Counted from the first letter of the stretch, positions 19,864-30,038 are shown. The stretch: DNA of 64,000 nucleotides from Flavobacteriaceae bacterium (GCA_018669795.1 JABHSQ010000005.1:1-64000); one strand, 5' to 3'. A program made the numbers and translations. The notes: generated by a model not told the origin, from the letters alone.

Positions 19864-21483
19864 ATGAAAAAATTATTACTAATATTTACAATTTTATGGA
19901 TTCAACAAGGCTTTGCTCAATCTCAAGATGCTTGGGTATTTTTTGCAGATAAAGAAAATGTGGAAGCTTCTTTGGCAGACCCAATATTAATTATGACGCA
20001 AGAAGCAATTGATCGTAAAACTTTACAAGGAACTCCTATCGATGAAAGAGATGTTCCTGTTAATGAAAATTATATTACACAAATTAAAAATATTTATGGT
20101 ATTACTGTTCGATCAAAGTCAAAATGGATGAATTGTATTTATGTAATTGGAGATCAGTATAATATAGAGTCTCTTTTAGATTTTTCTTTTGTAACTGATG
20201 TAGAATATGCCGATAAGTCTTTAAATCTATTTCCCGGAGGACCAATAGAAAATAAATTTGCTTTAGAAGAAGCTAGTCAAAATATTAATTACAACTATGG
20301 AGCAGCAGCAAATCAAATCGAAATGCTATCAGGAGATTATTTACATGAGTTAGATTATACAGGAGAAGGAATGATTGTAGCTGTTTTAGATGCAGGTTTT
20401 CCATCCATTGATACCAATCCGGGGTTTCAAAAAATGAGAGATGAAAATCGAATATTAGGAACTTATGATTTTGAAGCTAGAATCGAAAATGTTAATGGAA
20501 CAAGTTCGCATGGATTTAATACTTCTAGTGATATAGGAGGCTTTTTACAAGATGAATTTGTAGGTACGGCACCACAAGCATCATTTTATTTTTTTGTAAC
20601 TGAATATACTCCATCTGAAACACCAGTTGAAGAGGCTTGGTGGGTAGAAGCTTTAGAACGTTCTGATAGTTTAGGAGTTGATGTTGTAAATACAAGTTTA
20701 GGTTATCGAGGTTATGATAATCCAAATTACGATCATAGTTATGAAGACCTTGATGGTCAAACTACTTTTTCTGCTAGAGGAGCAAATATTGCTTTTGATA
20801 AAGGTATGATTTTAGTTACTTCTGCCGGGAATAGTGGTAATACTGATTTTCCAACTGTGGGGACTCCTGGGGATTCGCCAGGAACCTTAACTATTGGAGC
20901 AGTAAATTCTAATGGAAACTATGCTTCTTTTAGTTCTATTGGTCCCACTGTGGATGGTAGAGTAAAGCCAGATCTGATGGCGCAAGGAGTAAGTGCTGCT
21001 GTAATTAATACTGGAGGTAATGTTGATTTTAGTAGTGGTACTTCATTTAGTTCTCCTATTATGGCTGGAGTTATAACCTGTTTATGGCAATCAAGACCAG
21101 AAGTTCCTAATGGACATATTATGCAAATTGTAAGAGAATCTGCAAACTTATATAATAATCCTACTGATCAAATGGGTTACGGTATTCCAAACTTCGAAAA
21201 TGCTTATGCAGCTTTACAGGAGCTTGGGTTTGAAGATGAATTTTTGATGTCTAATTTTGCATTATATCCAAATCCTGTAACTTCAAAAATAAATATATCA
21301 TTCCCAGAAGGAATTTCAAATTGCACATTTACTATTTATTCTATTTTGGGAAACAAAGTTTTATCAACTGAAATTTCAAGAAACTTGAATTCAGTAAATA
21401 TAGAGTCTCTGAATTCAGGTATGTATATTGCTTCAATTAATTCAAATAATAAACAGATTAGCTTTAAGATAATTAAAGAGTAG
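19864..21483 (+). CDS. T9SS-secreted subtilisin-like serine protease (S8)
   Basis: A signal peptide ending GFAQ precedes an inhibitor-like propeptide region (to about 140) and a peptidase S8 domain with the full triad: Asp176 (AVLDAGF), His216 (SSHGF) and Ser394 (SGTSFSSP). The last ~75 residues form a type A T9SS sorting domain, starting YPNPVTSKI and ending QISFKIIKE, so the enzyme is predicted to be exported across the outer membrane by the type IX system and released or anchored. The length is 539 aa. Its stop codon overlaps the GTG start of the next gene, so the two are translationally coupled. Confidence 0.92.
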   Translation: MKKLLLIFTILWIQQGFAQSQDAWVFFADKENVEASLADPILIMTQEAIDRKTLQGTPIDERDVPVNENYITQIKNIYGITVRSKSKWMNCIYVIGDQYNIESLLDFSFVTDVEYADKSLNLFPGGPIENKFALEEASQNINYNYGAAANQIEMLSGDYLHELDYTGEGMIVAVLDAGFPSIDTNPGFQKMRDENRILGTYDFEARIENVNGTSSHGFNTSSDIGGFLQDEFVGTAPQASFYFFVTEYTPSETPVEEAWWVEALERSDSLGVDVVNTSLGYRGYDNPNYDHSYEDLDGQTTFSARGANIAFDKGMILVTSAGNSGNTDFPTVGTPGDSPGTLTIGAVNSNGNYASFSSIGPTVDGRVKPDLMAQGVSAAVINTGGNVDFSSGTSFSSPIMAGVITCLWQSRPEVPNGHIMQIVRESANLYNNPTDQMGYGIPNFENAYAALQELGFEDEFLMSNFALYPNPVTSKINISFPEGISNCTFTIYSILGNKVLSTEISRNLNSVNIESLNSGMYIASINSNNKQISFKIIKE

Positions 21484-22424
21484 TGAAAAATAAAATAAAT
21501 CAACTTTTCAATATTCAATATCCAATCATTCAAGCTGGAATGATTTGGAATAGTGGATGGAGGTTAGCTAGTGCAGTTAGTAATGCTGGTGGTTTAGGAT
21601 TATTAGGGGCAGGATCGATGTATCCAGAAGTTTTGCGGGAACATATTCAAAAATGCAAAAAGGCTACCAATAAACCTTTTGGGGTTAATGTTCCTATGTT
21701 GTACCCTAATATTGAAGAAATAATTCAAATTATTATAGAGGAAGATGTGAAAATAATTTTTACATCTGCAGGAAATCCTAAAACACATACCGCTAGATTA
21801 AAGGAAAATAATAGTATCGTTGTTCATGTAGTTAGCAGTGTGAAATTTGCTTTAAAAGCTCAGGATGCAGGAGTTGATGCTGTGGTTGCTGAAGGTTTTG
21901 AAGCTGGAGGTCATAATGGTAGGGAAGAAACCACCACGTTCACACTAATTCCTATGGTCAAAGATCAATTAGATATTCCCTTAATTGCGGCTGGTGGTAT
22001 TGCTAATGGTAAAGGGATGTTAGCAGCGATGATTTTAGGTGCAGATGGAGTACAAGTTGGTAGTCGGTTTGTTGCAAGTGAAGAATCAAGCGCCCATATA
22101 AAGTTTAAGAAAAAAGTTGCTGAGGCTCAAGAAGGGGATACATTTTTAACCCTAAAAGAATTAGCTCCTGTTCGTTTGCTTAAAAATAAATTCTCTGACG
22201 ATTTGTTAGCGCTCTATAAAACAAATCCCTCAAAAGAAGAATTATTAGATTTATTAGGAAGGGCTAGGGCTAAAAAAGGGATGTTTGAAGGTGATTTAGA
22301 AGAAGGAGAATTAGAAATTGGTCAAATAGCTGGACTTATTAATGAAATTAAGCCTGCTGCTGATATAGTAAAAGAAATGATCGCTGAGTTTGAACTTGAA
22401 AAATTAAAGATTGCAATGTTTTAG
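21483..22424 (+). CDS. Nitronate monooxygenase / FabK-like flavin oxidoreductase
   Basis: A 313-aa TIM-barrel FMN enzyme. It has the family start YPIIQAGM, the substrate-site segment AEGFEAGGHNG, the phosphate-binding LIAAGGIANG and ADGVQVGSRFVASEES. It could be a nitronate monooxygenase or an enoyl-ACP reductase of the FabK type; FabK is less likely without fatty-acid genes nearby. The start is GTG, overlapping the previous stop by one base (TAGTG). A start at GTG fits the family N-terminus (MKNKINQLFNIQYPIIQAGM). Confidence 0.85.
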   Translation: MKNKINQLFNIQYPIIQAGMIWNSGWRLASAVSNAGGLGLLGAGSMYPEVLREHIQKCKKATNKPFGVNVPMLYPNIEEIIQIIIEEDVKIIFTSAGNPKTHTARLKENNSIVVHVVSSVKFALKAQDAGVDAVVAEGFEAGGHNGREETTTFTLIPMVKDQLDIPLIAAGGIANGKGMLAAMILGADGVQVGSRFVASEESSAHIKFKKKVAEAQEGDTFLTLKELAPVRLLKNKFSDDLLALYKTNPSKEELLDLLGRARAKKGMFEGDLEEGELEIGQIAGLINEIKPAADIVKEMIAEFELEKLKIAMF

Positions 22425-22436
22425 CTTTATGCCTAC

Positions 22437-24950
22437 TTACATTGCGTTACCAAAAAATATGGCATTCATTAATAGTTTGTTTGTGCCATACCAAAAAGCT
22501 CTGAAATTAGTATTGTCTGTAAAGTAAATAACTTTTCCTCTTCCAAGATTACCAATTTTGAACATACTAGTATTTTTTAATTCTAATAGATTTTTATTAG
22601 ATATGTATCCGCTTAATAATGGGTTCTCAGTATAATTTATAGGGTTATTATAACTGTTTTTATCGGGTTTCATAAAAATAGTTGAATTTCTAAAAACAGG
22701 AAGCGTGTTATTTTTGTAACCAAAAGCAATAGGGTGGGAGCGATCTATATTTGTTTCAAATATGGCTCCTCCAATAACTTGTGCCCCAAAATAATTACTT
22801 TTTTGTTCAAAAGAAATGTTTTGTGTAGAGTCCTTTTTAGATTTAAATTCAATTTTTAATATGTCATTATTATTCAGCCATTTGCCAGCGTTTTTATATC
22901 CAATTAAGGTTCCTCCATTTTCAACCCATTTTTTAAGTTTTTCTGCACCTTTTTTTGATAGTGCATTCCCCGAGCTATTAGGTAAAATAATATCGGTGTA
23001 TTTACTTAAATCTGTTCTGTTAAAATCACGCGTATCTAATTTTGAAATTAACATATCATAGCGCTGATCAAATAAATGCCAAACTTCTCCTGCGTCATAA
23101 GGAGTAATTCCGCTCCCTACAATCAACGCTACTTTTTGAGGTTCTATTAATTTAAAATTACTGCTTCCAAGATCAATACCTTCAGTAAGTCCTGTTGAAA
23201 CGCCATTGATTAATACATTGTTTTTTCTTGAAAGTTTATTGATAAAATTTGATAATTCTTGCTTATTTAATTTCTGATTTTGAACAGGAATTAATATAGT
23301 TCCGTAATCATAATTTTTGTTTTCTAACTTAAATGGTTTTAGCCCCACTTTTGCACGTAAGCCTTTTTCTAGAATCTTATTTAAAATTTTAGGGGTATTA
23401 TAATCGTTCCACTCCATTAAATAAGCATAATTTGAGTTTGTAGGAATTGAAATATTTTTATTTTCTGAAGCTTTTTCACCTTGCTTATTTGAAGATTCAT
23501 TTTCCTCGTAATCTAAATTAAAAGCTAGCGGAAAAGTCCATGCGCTTACATCATAAAATAAACTATCTTGAAAAGTTGTTCGTTTTTGAAACATAGCATT
23601 AATTAATCGATGTTGTTTTTGATTCCTTGGTATTACATAACTATATCCCTTTTTATAATTTTTACCATTTTTTGAAAAATTGCTTTTTAATTCATAATAC
23701 TCAATTTTATGACGTTTTAAAATTTTAGCTAATTGATTAACTTTAGTTGCATCTTTTTCGTCACCAAAAACAATAACTCCAGAATTTTCAGCTTCTATAC
23801 GAGCATTCGCATAAAATGATTTTTGATAATTTAGTAATTCATTACGCATGCCAACAGCAGCCTCTAATGTGGAAAGTGCTGCTTTAAACTGATTGCGTAT
23901 GGTAAATGGAAAAGTAAGTATTCCGTTATCACTTTCTTGTGCATGTCCTCTCGAGGAAGCTTGTTCAAACAATATTCCAATACCACCATTTATATCTGGA
24001 AAAGTAGATCCTTTTCCGTAATAAAAATCATCGAAACTTTCTTTGCTATAATAAAAGCTTCCAATTTTATTTAATGCTTTTGCGTGGTAGTTTCCAATAG
24101 CTCCGGTAAGTTCTTGATTTTTACTTGGCGTTAAAGGATTCGTTCTTGAAGGAATGCCGGGTTGAAAGAAAAAAGTCGAGTTAGTTCCCATTTCATGATG
24201 ATCGGTTAAGATATTAGGATACCAGTTATGAAATGTATTAATTCTTGCCTGACTTTCTGGAAGCTGAACAGGTAACCAATCCCTATTCATATCAAACCAA
24301 TAATGATTGGTTCTCCCACCTGGCCAAATTTCATCGTATTCTCGATCGTTTGGATCTGGATTGATGTTTTTACTTTTATTAATATTTACCCAATATGCAA
24401 ACCGTTGCAAACCGTCAGGATTATAGGAAGGATCAAATAAAATAACAGTTTCGTCAAGTAGTTTTTTAATTTCTGGACCTTGAGCGGCTGCTAAATAATA
24501 AGCTACTGCAAGGGAAGCATTAGATCCACTAGGTTCATTTCCATGAATTGAAAAACCTTGATAAACTACAATTGGCATTTTAGTGACATCCATATTCTCA
24601 GAACCATTTTCAGTTAAGAAAACATGATTTTTTCTTATTTGTTCTAAATTGGATTGGTTTTTTGGAGCGCTTATATATAAAAGTAAAAGCGGTCTCCCTT
24701 CAAAGGTTTCCCCCCTATTCTCAATTGAAATCCGGTCACTCGATTCAGCAAGGACATACATATACTGTACTAATTTATCATGAGTAATATGCCAGTCTCC
24801 AATTTCATGACCTATTACACTTGCCGGTGTTGGAATGTTTAGATTGTATGATATGTTATCTGGTAGAAAATAATCTAGCTTTACATGGTAGTCCTGAGTA
24901 AAAGCTTTAATTGAAAGAAATAAAAATAATAATAGGGTAAAGTTTTTCAT
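22437..24950 (-). CDS. Exported M14-family zinc carboxypeptidase
   Basis: An 837-aa exported protein. The ATG at 24950 gives a signal peptide (MKNFTLLLFLFLSIKAFTQ); the one at 24998 lies in a terminator hairpin and is not used. The peptidase domain (about residues 35-370) has the zinc ligands in HGNEPSG (His and Glu) and DHHEMG, and the general-base Glu in ILFEQASS. The C-terminal half (about 400-837) includes a glutamine-amidotransferase-like segment (VALIVGSGITPYDAGEVWHLF ... DIILPNSSG) seen in this subgroup. It likely trims peptides in the periplasm or outside. It is convergent with the NMO gene, 12 bases apart. Confidence 0.85.
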   Translation of the reverse strand: MKNFTLLLFLFLSIKAFTQDYHVKLDYFLPDNISYNLNIPTPASVIGHEIGDWHITHDKLVQYMYVLAESSDRISIENRGETFEGRPLLLLYISAPKNQSNLEQIRKNHVFLTENGSENMDVTKMPIVVYQGFSIHGNEPSGSNASLAVAYYLAAAQGPEIKKLLDETVILFDPSYNPDGLQRFAYWVNINKSKNINPDPNDREYDEIWPGGRTNHYWFDMNRDWLPVQLPESQARINTFHNWYPNILTDHHEMGTNSTFFFQPGIPSRTNPLTPSKNQELTGAIGNYHAKALNKIGSFYYSKESFDDFYYGKGSTFPDINGGIGILFEQASSRGHAQESDNGILTFPFTIRNQFKAALSTLEAAVGMRNELLNYQKSFYANARIEAENSGVIVFGDEKDATKVNQLAKILKRHKIEYYELKSNFSKNGKNYKKGYSYVIPRNQKQHRLINAMFQKRTTFQDSLFYDVSAWTFPLAFNLDYEENESSNKQGEKASENKNISIPTNSNYAYLMEWNDYNTPKILNKILEKGLRAKVGLKPFKLENKNYDYGTILIPVQNQKLNKQELSNFINKLSRKNNVLINGVSTGLTEGIDLGSSNFKLIEPQKVALIVGSGITPYDAGEVWHLFDQRYDMLISKLDTRDFNRTDLSKYTDIILPNSSGNALSKKGAEKLKKWVENGGTLIGYKNAGKWLNNNDILKIEFKSKKDSTQNISFEQKSNYFGAQVIGGAIFETNIDRSHPIAFGYKNNTLPVFRNSTIFMKPDKNSYNNPINYTENPLLSGYISNKNLLELKNTSMFKIGNLGRGKVIYFTDNTNFRAFWYGTNKLLMNAIFFGNAM

Positions 24951-24980
24951 GCGATTAAATTTAATTCGCATAAATATATA

Positions 24981-25022
24981 AAAAAAACATCCTTTCAAGC
25001 TTATATTATTGAAAGGATGTTT
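24981..25022 (-). terminator. Terminator of the DUF3276 gene
   Basis: A 14-bp perfect stem (AAACATCCTTTCAA / TTGAAAGGATGTTT) with a 10-base loop is followed on the minus strand by a U-run (A-run at 24981-24987). It lies between the PUR-like gene and the M14 gene. Confidence 0.8.
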
Positions 25023-25048
25023 ATTGCGATTAAGCGTATGTAAAAATA

Positions 25049-25432
25049 TTATATATCATCAAAATCTACATCTGTAAAACTTGATGTAGAAGAATCTTCA
25101 GAATCAGCACTTGAAGCTTTTTCTTCTCCTTCTTTTTTATAATCACTTTGGTGACGATCACTAATTACTTCTTCACCTTTTTCATCGATTATGAATGAAA
25201 TCATTTCATCTAAGCTATCTTTAAATTCAGAAAAATCTTCTTTATAAAGATAAATTTTATGTTTTTTGTAATGAAATGAGCCGTCGTCATTTGTAAATTT
25301 TTTACTTTCCGTAATGGTTAAGTAATAATCTCCAGCTTTTGTTGCTCTTACGTCAAAGAAATAAGTACGTCTTCCCGCTCGCATTACTTTAGAATGAATT
25401 TCTTCTCGCTCCATCATATAATTATCACTCAT
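25049..25432 (-). CDS. PUR family DNA/RNA-binding protein (DUF3276)
   Basis: A 127-aa protein with one PUR repeat-like fold (about residues 10-85: SKVMRAGRRTYFFDVRATKAGDYYLTITESKK ... YKEDFSEF). An acidic, serine-rich tail (DSEDSSTSSFTDVDFDDI) follows. It is the Bacteroidota/spirochaete PUR-alpha-like family, which binds single-stranded nucleic acid. The role in bacteria is unproven; regulation or nucleoid binding is plausible. It is monocistronic, with its own terminator. Confidence 0.88.
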   Translation of the reverse strand: MSDNYMMEREEIHSKVMRAGRRTYFFDVRATKAGDYYLTITESKKFTNDDGSFHYKKHKIYLYKEDFSEFKDSLDEMISFIIDEKGEEVISDRHQSDYKKEGEEKASSADSEDSSTSSFTDVDFDDI

Positions 25433-25499
25433 AATTTTATTTTGTTATTTAAAGTTTCTTCAAAAATCTAAAAAAAATACAACTATGGCAACATTATAG

Positions 25500-27257
25500 T
25501 TAATTTTCTTTTTCTAATAATTGTTTTGCGTACAGTTCTTTATAATAACCCTTCAGCTTTATTAACTCATTATGAGTCCCTTGTTGTATGATTTTGCCTT
25601 CTTCCAATACAATTATTTTAGTTGCATTTTTAGCGGAAGATATGCGATGACTAACAATAATAGTAGTTTTGTCATTTAATAAGGCATCTATATTATTTAA
25701 AATTCGTTCTTCTGTTTCAGTATCTACTGCAGAAAGGCAGTCATCCAATAGTAAAATCTGAGGATCTTTAATAATCGCCCTCGCAATAGAAACACGTTGT
25801 TTTTGTCCGCCACTTAATGTTATTCCTCGTTCTCCTAAAATAGTTTCATAACCTTTGTTAAAACCAATGATATTTTTATGAACCGATGCTTTTTTTGCAG
25901 CTTCAAAAACCTCTTCATTACTTGCATTTTCTTTACCAAACTTAATATTGTTTAATATAGAATCGCTAAAAAGAAAGGCGTCCTGAGGTACATATCCAAT
26001 GCTGCCTCTTAAATTTGAGATATTTAAATCTTTGATGTTTTTATGGTTAATTTTTAGTTGACCATTATTAACGTCATAAAGCCTCCCGATTAACTCTAAG
26101 ATGGTAGATTTCCCAGACCCTGTATTCCCTAATATAGCTAGAGTTTCTCCTGGATTTATTTTAAATGAAATATTTTTAAGTGCTGTAATATTTGTGTCTG
26201 AATATGTAAAAGAAAGATTTTTGAATTCAATTACTCCATTAATTTTTGTTTCTATTTCTACATAGTTTTCAATAGCTGGTTTTTCATTTAAAAATTCATT
26301 GATTCTTTTTTGAGAAGCTTCAGCTTGTTGAACCATAGAGGTTACCCAGCCAATAACTGCTACAGGCCAAGTTAACATATTTACATAAATAAGAAATTCA
26401 ACGATGGTTCCAAGTTGTTCTATTTCACCATTAATAAATTGTTTACCACCAATGTAAATTACTAATATGTTGCTTAATCCAATTAAAAGTATCATTAAAG
26501 GAAAAAATAAAGCTTGCACTTTCGCTAAGTCTATATTTTTATCTTTACTGCTTTCAGATAAAACATCAAAACCTTTAATAATACGGGGCTCAATACAATA
26601 AGCTTTTATAACCGAAATACCGCTAAAACCTTCTTGTGTAAAAGAGGTGAGTTTAGATAGGTATTGTTGAACAATAGTACTCCGTTTATGAATAGCTGCG
26701 CTTAGTTTATATATTGCGACTGACAAAAATGGTAGGGGAGCGATTGCATATAATGTTAAGGTTGGTGCGGAATAAAACATATAACTTAATGTAACTACTA
26801 GTAATGTGATATTAGTGATACTATACATTAAAGCTGGCCCAGCATACATTCTAACTTTAGATACATCTTCACTAATTCGATTCATTAAATCACCTGTTCG
26901 ATGTTGTTTATAAAACCCCAGAGAAAGACGTTCGTATTGTTTAAAAATTTCATTTTTTAAATCGAATTCAATATTTCTAGAAACAACAATAAAAGTTTGT
27001 CGCATTAAAAAAGTAAAAAAACCTGCTAATAAAGCAGTACCTAGTATGATAAGAATACTTAAGAATAATTCTTGTTTAACTATACTAAGGTCTGATTTAG
27101 AACTATTGATGTAATTTTCAATGATATTGATAATATCTCCAATTTTTTTTGGAACAATCAATTTGAATACGGTAGCTATAATTGTAATTATTAACCCAAG
27201 TAATAATCTTCCACCATACTTTTTTAAATAATGGTTAAGTTCTTGAAGTTCTTTCAT
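25500..27257 (-). CDS. ABC transporter, fused permease and ATPase (exporter type)
   Basis: A 585-aa half-transporter. An N-terminal six-helix ABC transmembrane domain (about residues 15-310) is joined to a nucleotide-binding domain with Walker A GNTGSGKST (about 380), signature LSGGQKQR (about 480), Walker B ILLLDDCLSAVD and the H-loop SHR. It should work as a dimer exporting lipids, drugs or peptides; the substrate cannot be inferred. It is MdlB/MsbA-like in layout. It is divergent from the leucine dehydrogenase gene, with about 115 bases shared upstream. Confidence 0.92.
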   Translation of the reverse strand: MKELQELNHYLKKYGGRLLLGLIITIIATVFKLIVPKKIGDIINIIENYINSSKSDLSIVKQELFLSILIILGTALLAGFFTFLMRQTFIVVSRNIEFDLKNEIFKQYERLSLGFYKQHRTGDLMNRISEDVSKVRMYAGPALMYSITNITLLVVTLSYMFYSAPTLTLYAIAPLPFLSVAIYKLSAAIHKRSTIVQQYLSKLTSFTQEGFSGISVIKAYCIEPRIIKGFDVLSESSKDKNIDLAKVQALFFPLMILLIGLSNILVIYIGGKQFINGEIEQLGTIVEFLIYVNMLTWPVAVIGWVTSMVQQAEASQKRINEFLNEKPAIENYVEIETKINGVIEFKNLSFTYSDTNITALKNISFKINPGETLAILGNTGSGKSTILELIGRLYDVNNGQLKINHKNIKDLNISNLRGSIGYVPQDAFLFSDSILNNIKFGKENASNEEVFEAAKKASVHKNIIGFNKGYETILGERGITLSGGQKQRVSIARAIIKDPQILLLDDCLSAVDTETEERILNNIDALLNDKTTIIVSHRISSAKNATKIIVLEEGKIIQQGTHNELIKLKGYYKELYAKQLLEKEN

Positions 27258-27308
27258 TTATAGTTAAATAGATTTTTTTAACAAAATTGTAATTTAATTC
27301 TAATATTA

Positions 27309-27339
27309 TTGCGAGATTATTAGCAAATAACTACTTTTG
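27309..27339 (+). promoter_or_regulatory. Promoter of the leucine dehydrogenase gene
   Basis: TTG (27309-27311), a 20-base spacer and TACTTTTG (27332-27339) fit the Bacteroidetes consensus. The start point near 27345 rules out the TTG at 27337 as a start codon and supports the ATG at 27373. Confidence 0.7.
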
Positions 27340-27372
27340 CAGGCCCTTTTTAAGGATGTTAAAATTCAATAT

Positions 27373-28488
27373 ATGGAGACTGAAGTAGTTAACAAAAATG
27401 ATCTTAAAAAATTAAATCCTGTTTTTGGACAGGTATCTTTTGATGATCACGAACAAGTTGTTTTTTGCAATGACAAAGATACAGGATTAAAAGCAATAAT
27501 CAGTATACATAATACAGTTATGGGGCCTGCACTTGGAGGTACTCGTATGTGGCAATATAAAAATGAATGGGAAGCATTAAATGATGTGTTGCGTTTGTCT
27601 AGGGGAATGACCTACAAATCTGCTATTACTGGACTTAATTTAGGGGGTGGTAAAGCGGTTATTATCGGCGATGCTAAAACACAAAAAACACCAGAACTAA
27701 TGTTGAGTTTTGGAGAGTTTGTTCATTCTTTAGGAGGTCGTTATATTACTGCGGAAGATGTTGGTATGACAACTGCAGATATGGATTTAGTTAGGACTGT
27801 TACTCCTTATGTAGCTGGTATTTCTGAAGAAATTGGTGGAGCTGGAAATCCTTCTCCAATTACTGCTTATGGTGTTTTTATGGGAATGAAAGCATCGGCG
27901 TATCATGCATTTGGTTCTAATATTTTAGAAGACAAAGTGGTGTATGTACAAGGAATTGGTAATGTAGGTGAAGTTTTAGTAGAAAACTTAACTAATGAAG
28001 GAGCTAAGGTTTATATTTCTGATATTAATCAAGAAAGATTAGAAGAAGTACGAGATAAGTACAGTGTAACTATTTACGAAGGAGATAATATTTATTCTGA
28101 AGAAATGGATATTTATGCTCCTTGCGCTCTTGGTGCTACTATTAATGATCAAACTTTGCCTCAATTAAAAGCAAAAGTAATTGCTGGTGCAGCAAACAAC
28201 CAATTGGCAGAAGAAAATAGACATGGACTTTTATTAAAAGAGAAAGGTATTGTTTACGCTCCAGATTTTTTAATTAATGCAGGAGGGATCATTAATGTTT
28301 ATGCTGAATTAGAAAATTATGGCAAAAAAGAAATTATTCGTAAAACTGAAAATATATACAACACGACCTTAGAGATTCTAAAAAATGCAGATACTAATGG
28401 CGTTACAACGCATCAAGCTGCTTTTCATATTGCACAAGGCAGGATTGACGCTCGAAGTTTAAAAAACAATAAAAAGCAGTTAAATTAA
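27373..28488 (+). CDS. Glu/Leu/Phe/Val dehydrogenase (leucine dehydrogenase type)
   Basis: An NAD-dependent oxidative deaminase of branched-chain amino acids. The catalytic lysine segment is MTYKSAITGLNLGGGKAVI, and the Rossmann motif is GIGNVGE (about residues 198-204). NAGGIINVY follows near residue 305. The length (371 aa) matches leucine dehydrogenases and is shorter than glutamate dehydrogenases. I chose the ATG at 27373 (METEVVNKND) because the promoter overlaps the upstream in-frame codons. With HMG-CoA lyase at 33.4 kb it fits leucine catabolism. A hairpin terminator follows. Confidence 0.93.
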   Translation: METEVVNKNDLKKLNPVFGQVSFDDHEQVVFCNDKDTGLKAIISIHNTVMGPALGGTRMWQYKNEWEALNDVLRLSRGMTYKSAITGLNLGGGKAVIIGDAKTQKTPELMLSFGEFVHSLGGRYITAEDVGMTTADMDLVRTVTPYVAGISEEIGGAGNPSPITAYGVFMGMKASAYHAFGSNILEDKVVYVQGIGNVGEVLVENLTNEGAKVYISDINQERLEEVRDKYSVTIYEGDNIYSEEMDIYAPCALGATINDQTLPQLKAKVIAGAANNQLAEENRHGLLLKEKGIVYAPDFLINAGGIINVYAELENYGKKEIIRKTENIYNTTLEILKNADTNGVTTHQAAFHIAQGRIDARSLKNNKKQLN

Positions 28489-28490
28489 TT

Positions 28491-28525
28491 AAAAAAACAT
28501 AGCATATTTATGCTGTGTTTTTTTT
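28491..28525 (+). terminator. Terminator after the leucine dehydrogenase gene
   Basis: A7 is followed by CATAGCA, a short AT loop, and TGCTGTG with T8. The stem is GC-containing with one G-U pair, so it is a typical intrinsic terminator. Confidence 0.75.
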
Positions 28526-28546
28526 GTTTTAACGTTCTTATAAATT

Positions 28547-29491
28547 ATGCTTACACGAAGACATATTAGAGTAAAAGTTTTGCAATCTATCTATGCTTAT
28601 AATCAAAGCGAAAATAAAGATTTAGAAAAACAAGAAAAGTTTTTGCTCTATAATATGGAGCAAATGCAAGATTTATATTTATTAATGCTTCAATTACTAA
28701 TAGCATTGCGTGATCAAGCTGAGAATTATTTACTTATATCTCAAAAAAAGCATTTGGCCACCGATTTAGAAAAAAAACCAAGTAAATTATTTATTGATAA
28801 CAAGCTGATTTCATTATTAAAATCAAATGAAAGGTTTACAGACATTATCAATAAAAAGAAGCTTAATTACTGGGAGAACGATTCAGAGTATATTACTATT
28901 ATATTTAATGAATTAAAAGAAAAAGAATGGTATTCAAGTTTTCTTACCAAAAAGGGAACGACTTTTTTAGAAGATAAAGATTTTATTATTAAAATATTTA
29001 AAGAGATCATTGCACCCAATGAAAAACTATACGAATATTTAGAAGATAAACGCCTTACCTGGCTTGATGATTTTCCTTTAGTGAATACCTTGTTGTTAAA
29101 AATGTTACAGAAAATTTCTGAAAAAAACATCAATTATATTTTAATTCCTGAAGTTTATAAAAACAAAGAAGACAGGGAATATGCTTTACAATTATTTCAA
29201 AAAGTGATTATTAATGAAGATGAGCTTTCTGAAGAAATTGATGGTAAAACTCCAAATTGGGATCAAGAAAGAATTGCTGAAATCGATATGATTATTTTAA
29301 AAATGGGAATTTCAGAGTTTTTGTTTTTTCCTTTCATACCAGTAAGAGTAACTATTAATGAATACCTTGAGGTTTCTAAAGAATATTCCACACCAAAAAG
29401 CAGCAGTTTTATAAATGGTATTCTAGATAAAATGGTAAAAGATTTAACAAAAGAAGGTAAATTAAATAAAATAGGGAGAGGGCTTAATTAA
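28547..29491 (+). CDS. nusB: Transcription antitermination factor NusB (long form)
   Basis: NusB binds boxA RNA with NusE (S10) for rRNA antitermination. The N-terminus has MLTRRHIRVKVLQSIYAY, and the C-terminal helical NusB core (about residues 225-310) has IDMIILKMGISEFLFFPFIPVRVTINEYLEVSKEYSTPKSSSFINGILDK. At 314 aa it is about twice the length of E. coli NusB; a charged, helical insert of about 170 residues separates the two parts, a layout I know from Bacteroidota. It starts a probable operon with the DUF1573 and yajC genes. Confidence 0.92.
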   Translation: MLTRRHIRVKVLQSIYAYNQSENKDLEKQEKFLLYNMEQMQDLYLLMLQLLIALRDQAENYLLISQKKHLATDLEKKPSKLFIDNKLISLLKSNERFTDIINKKKLNYWENDSEYITIIFNELKEKEWYSSFLTKKGTTFLEDKDFIIKIFKEIIAPNEKLYEYLEDKRLTWLDDFPLVNTLLLKMLQKISEKNINYILIPEVYKNKEDREYALQLFQKVIINEDELSEEIDGKTPNWDQERIAEIDMIILKMGISEFLFFPFIPVRVTINEYLEVSKEYSTPKSSSFINGILDKMVKDLTKEGKLNKIGRGLN

Positions 29492-29541
29492 GTATAAAAA
29501 AATAAGTATTTTAGCCATCATAATACATAAATCAAAATAAA

Positions 29542-30018
29542 ATGAAAAAATTAATTTTAATTGTTGCTGTAATTTCTGCATTTAGTTTTACTTCTTGTAA
29601 AGAAAATGCTGCAACTAAAGTAAGTAACGAAAAAGTAGCAGAAGCTGAAACACGTGATGCTAGTGCTTCAAAATTTCCAAAAATGATTTTCACTGAATCA
29701 GAATTCGACTTTGGAACCATTAACCAAGGAACTGCCGTAGAGCACGTATTTAAATTTACAAATACTGGAGAGGCTCCATTAGTAATTGTAAACGCAAAAA
29801 GCACTTGTGGTTGTACAGTGCCATCATACCCTAAAACACCTATTGCTCCTGGAGATTCAGCAGAAATGTTAGTGAAGTTTAATGGAAGTGGTAAAAATCA
29901 AGTAAGTAAAACAGTTACTATTACTTCTAATACTTTACAAGGAACGGAAACTATTAGTATTAAAGCTTTTGTAAATCCAAAAGCAGGAAGTGGTAGTGGT
30001 CCAACTGCAACTAATTAA
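29542..30018 (+). CDS. DUF1573 lipoprotein
   Basis: A lipoprotein signal (MKKLILIVAVISAFSFTSC) precedes a DUF1573 Ig-like domain (about residues 50-150) with DFGTINQGTAVEHVFKFTNTG and the conserved STCGCTVPSYP cysteine pair. The fold resembles MSP/ASH-type beta-sandwiches. Function is unknown; it is periplasmic or surface. It sits between nusB and yajC, about 20 bases before yajC. Confidence 0.85.
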   Translation: MKKLILIVAVISAFSFTSCKENAATKVSNEKVAEAETRDASASKFPKMIFTESEFDFGTINQGTAVEHVFKFTNTGEAPLVIVNAKSTCGCTVPSYPKTPIAPGDSAEMLVKFNGSGKNQVSKTVTITSNTLQGTETISIKAFVNPKAGSGSGPTATN

Positions 30019-30038
30019 TCATAAAATACATACCCCTT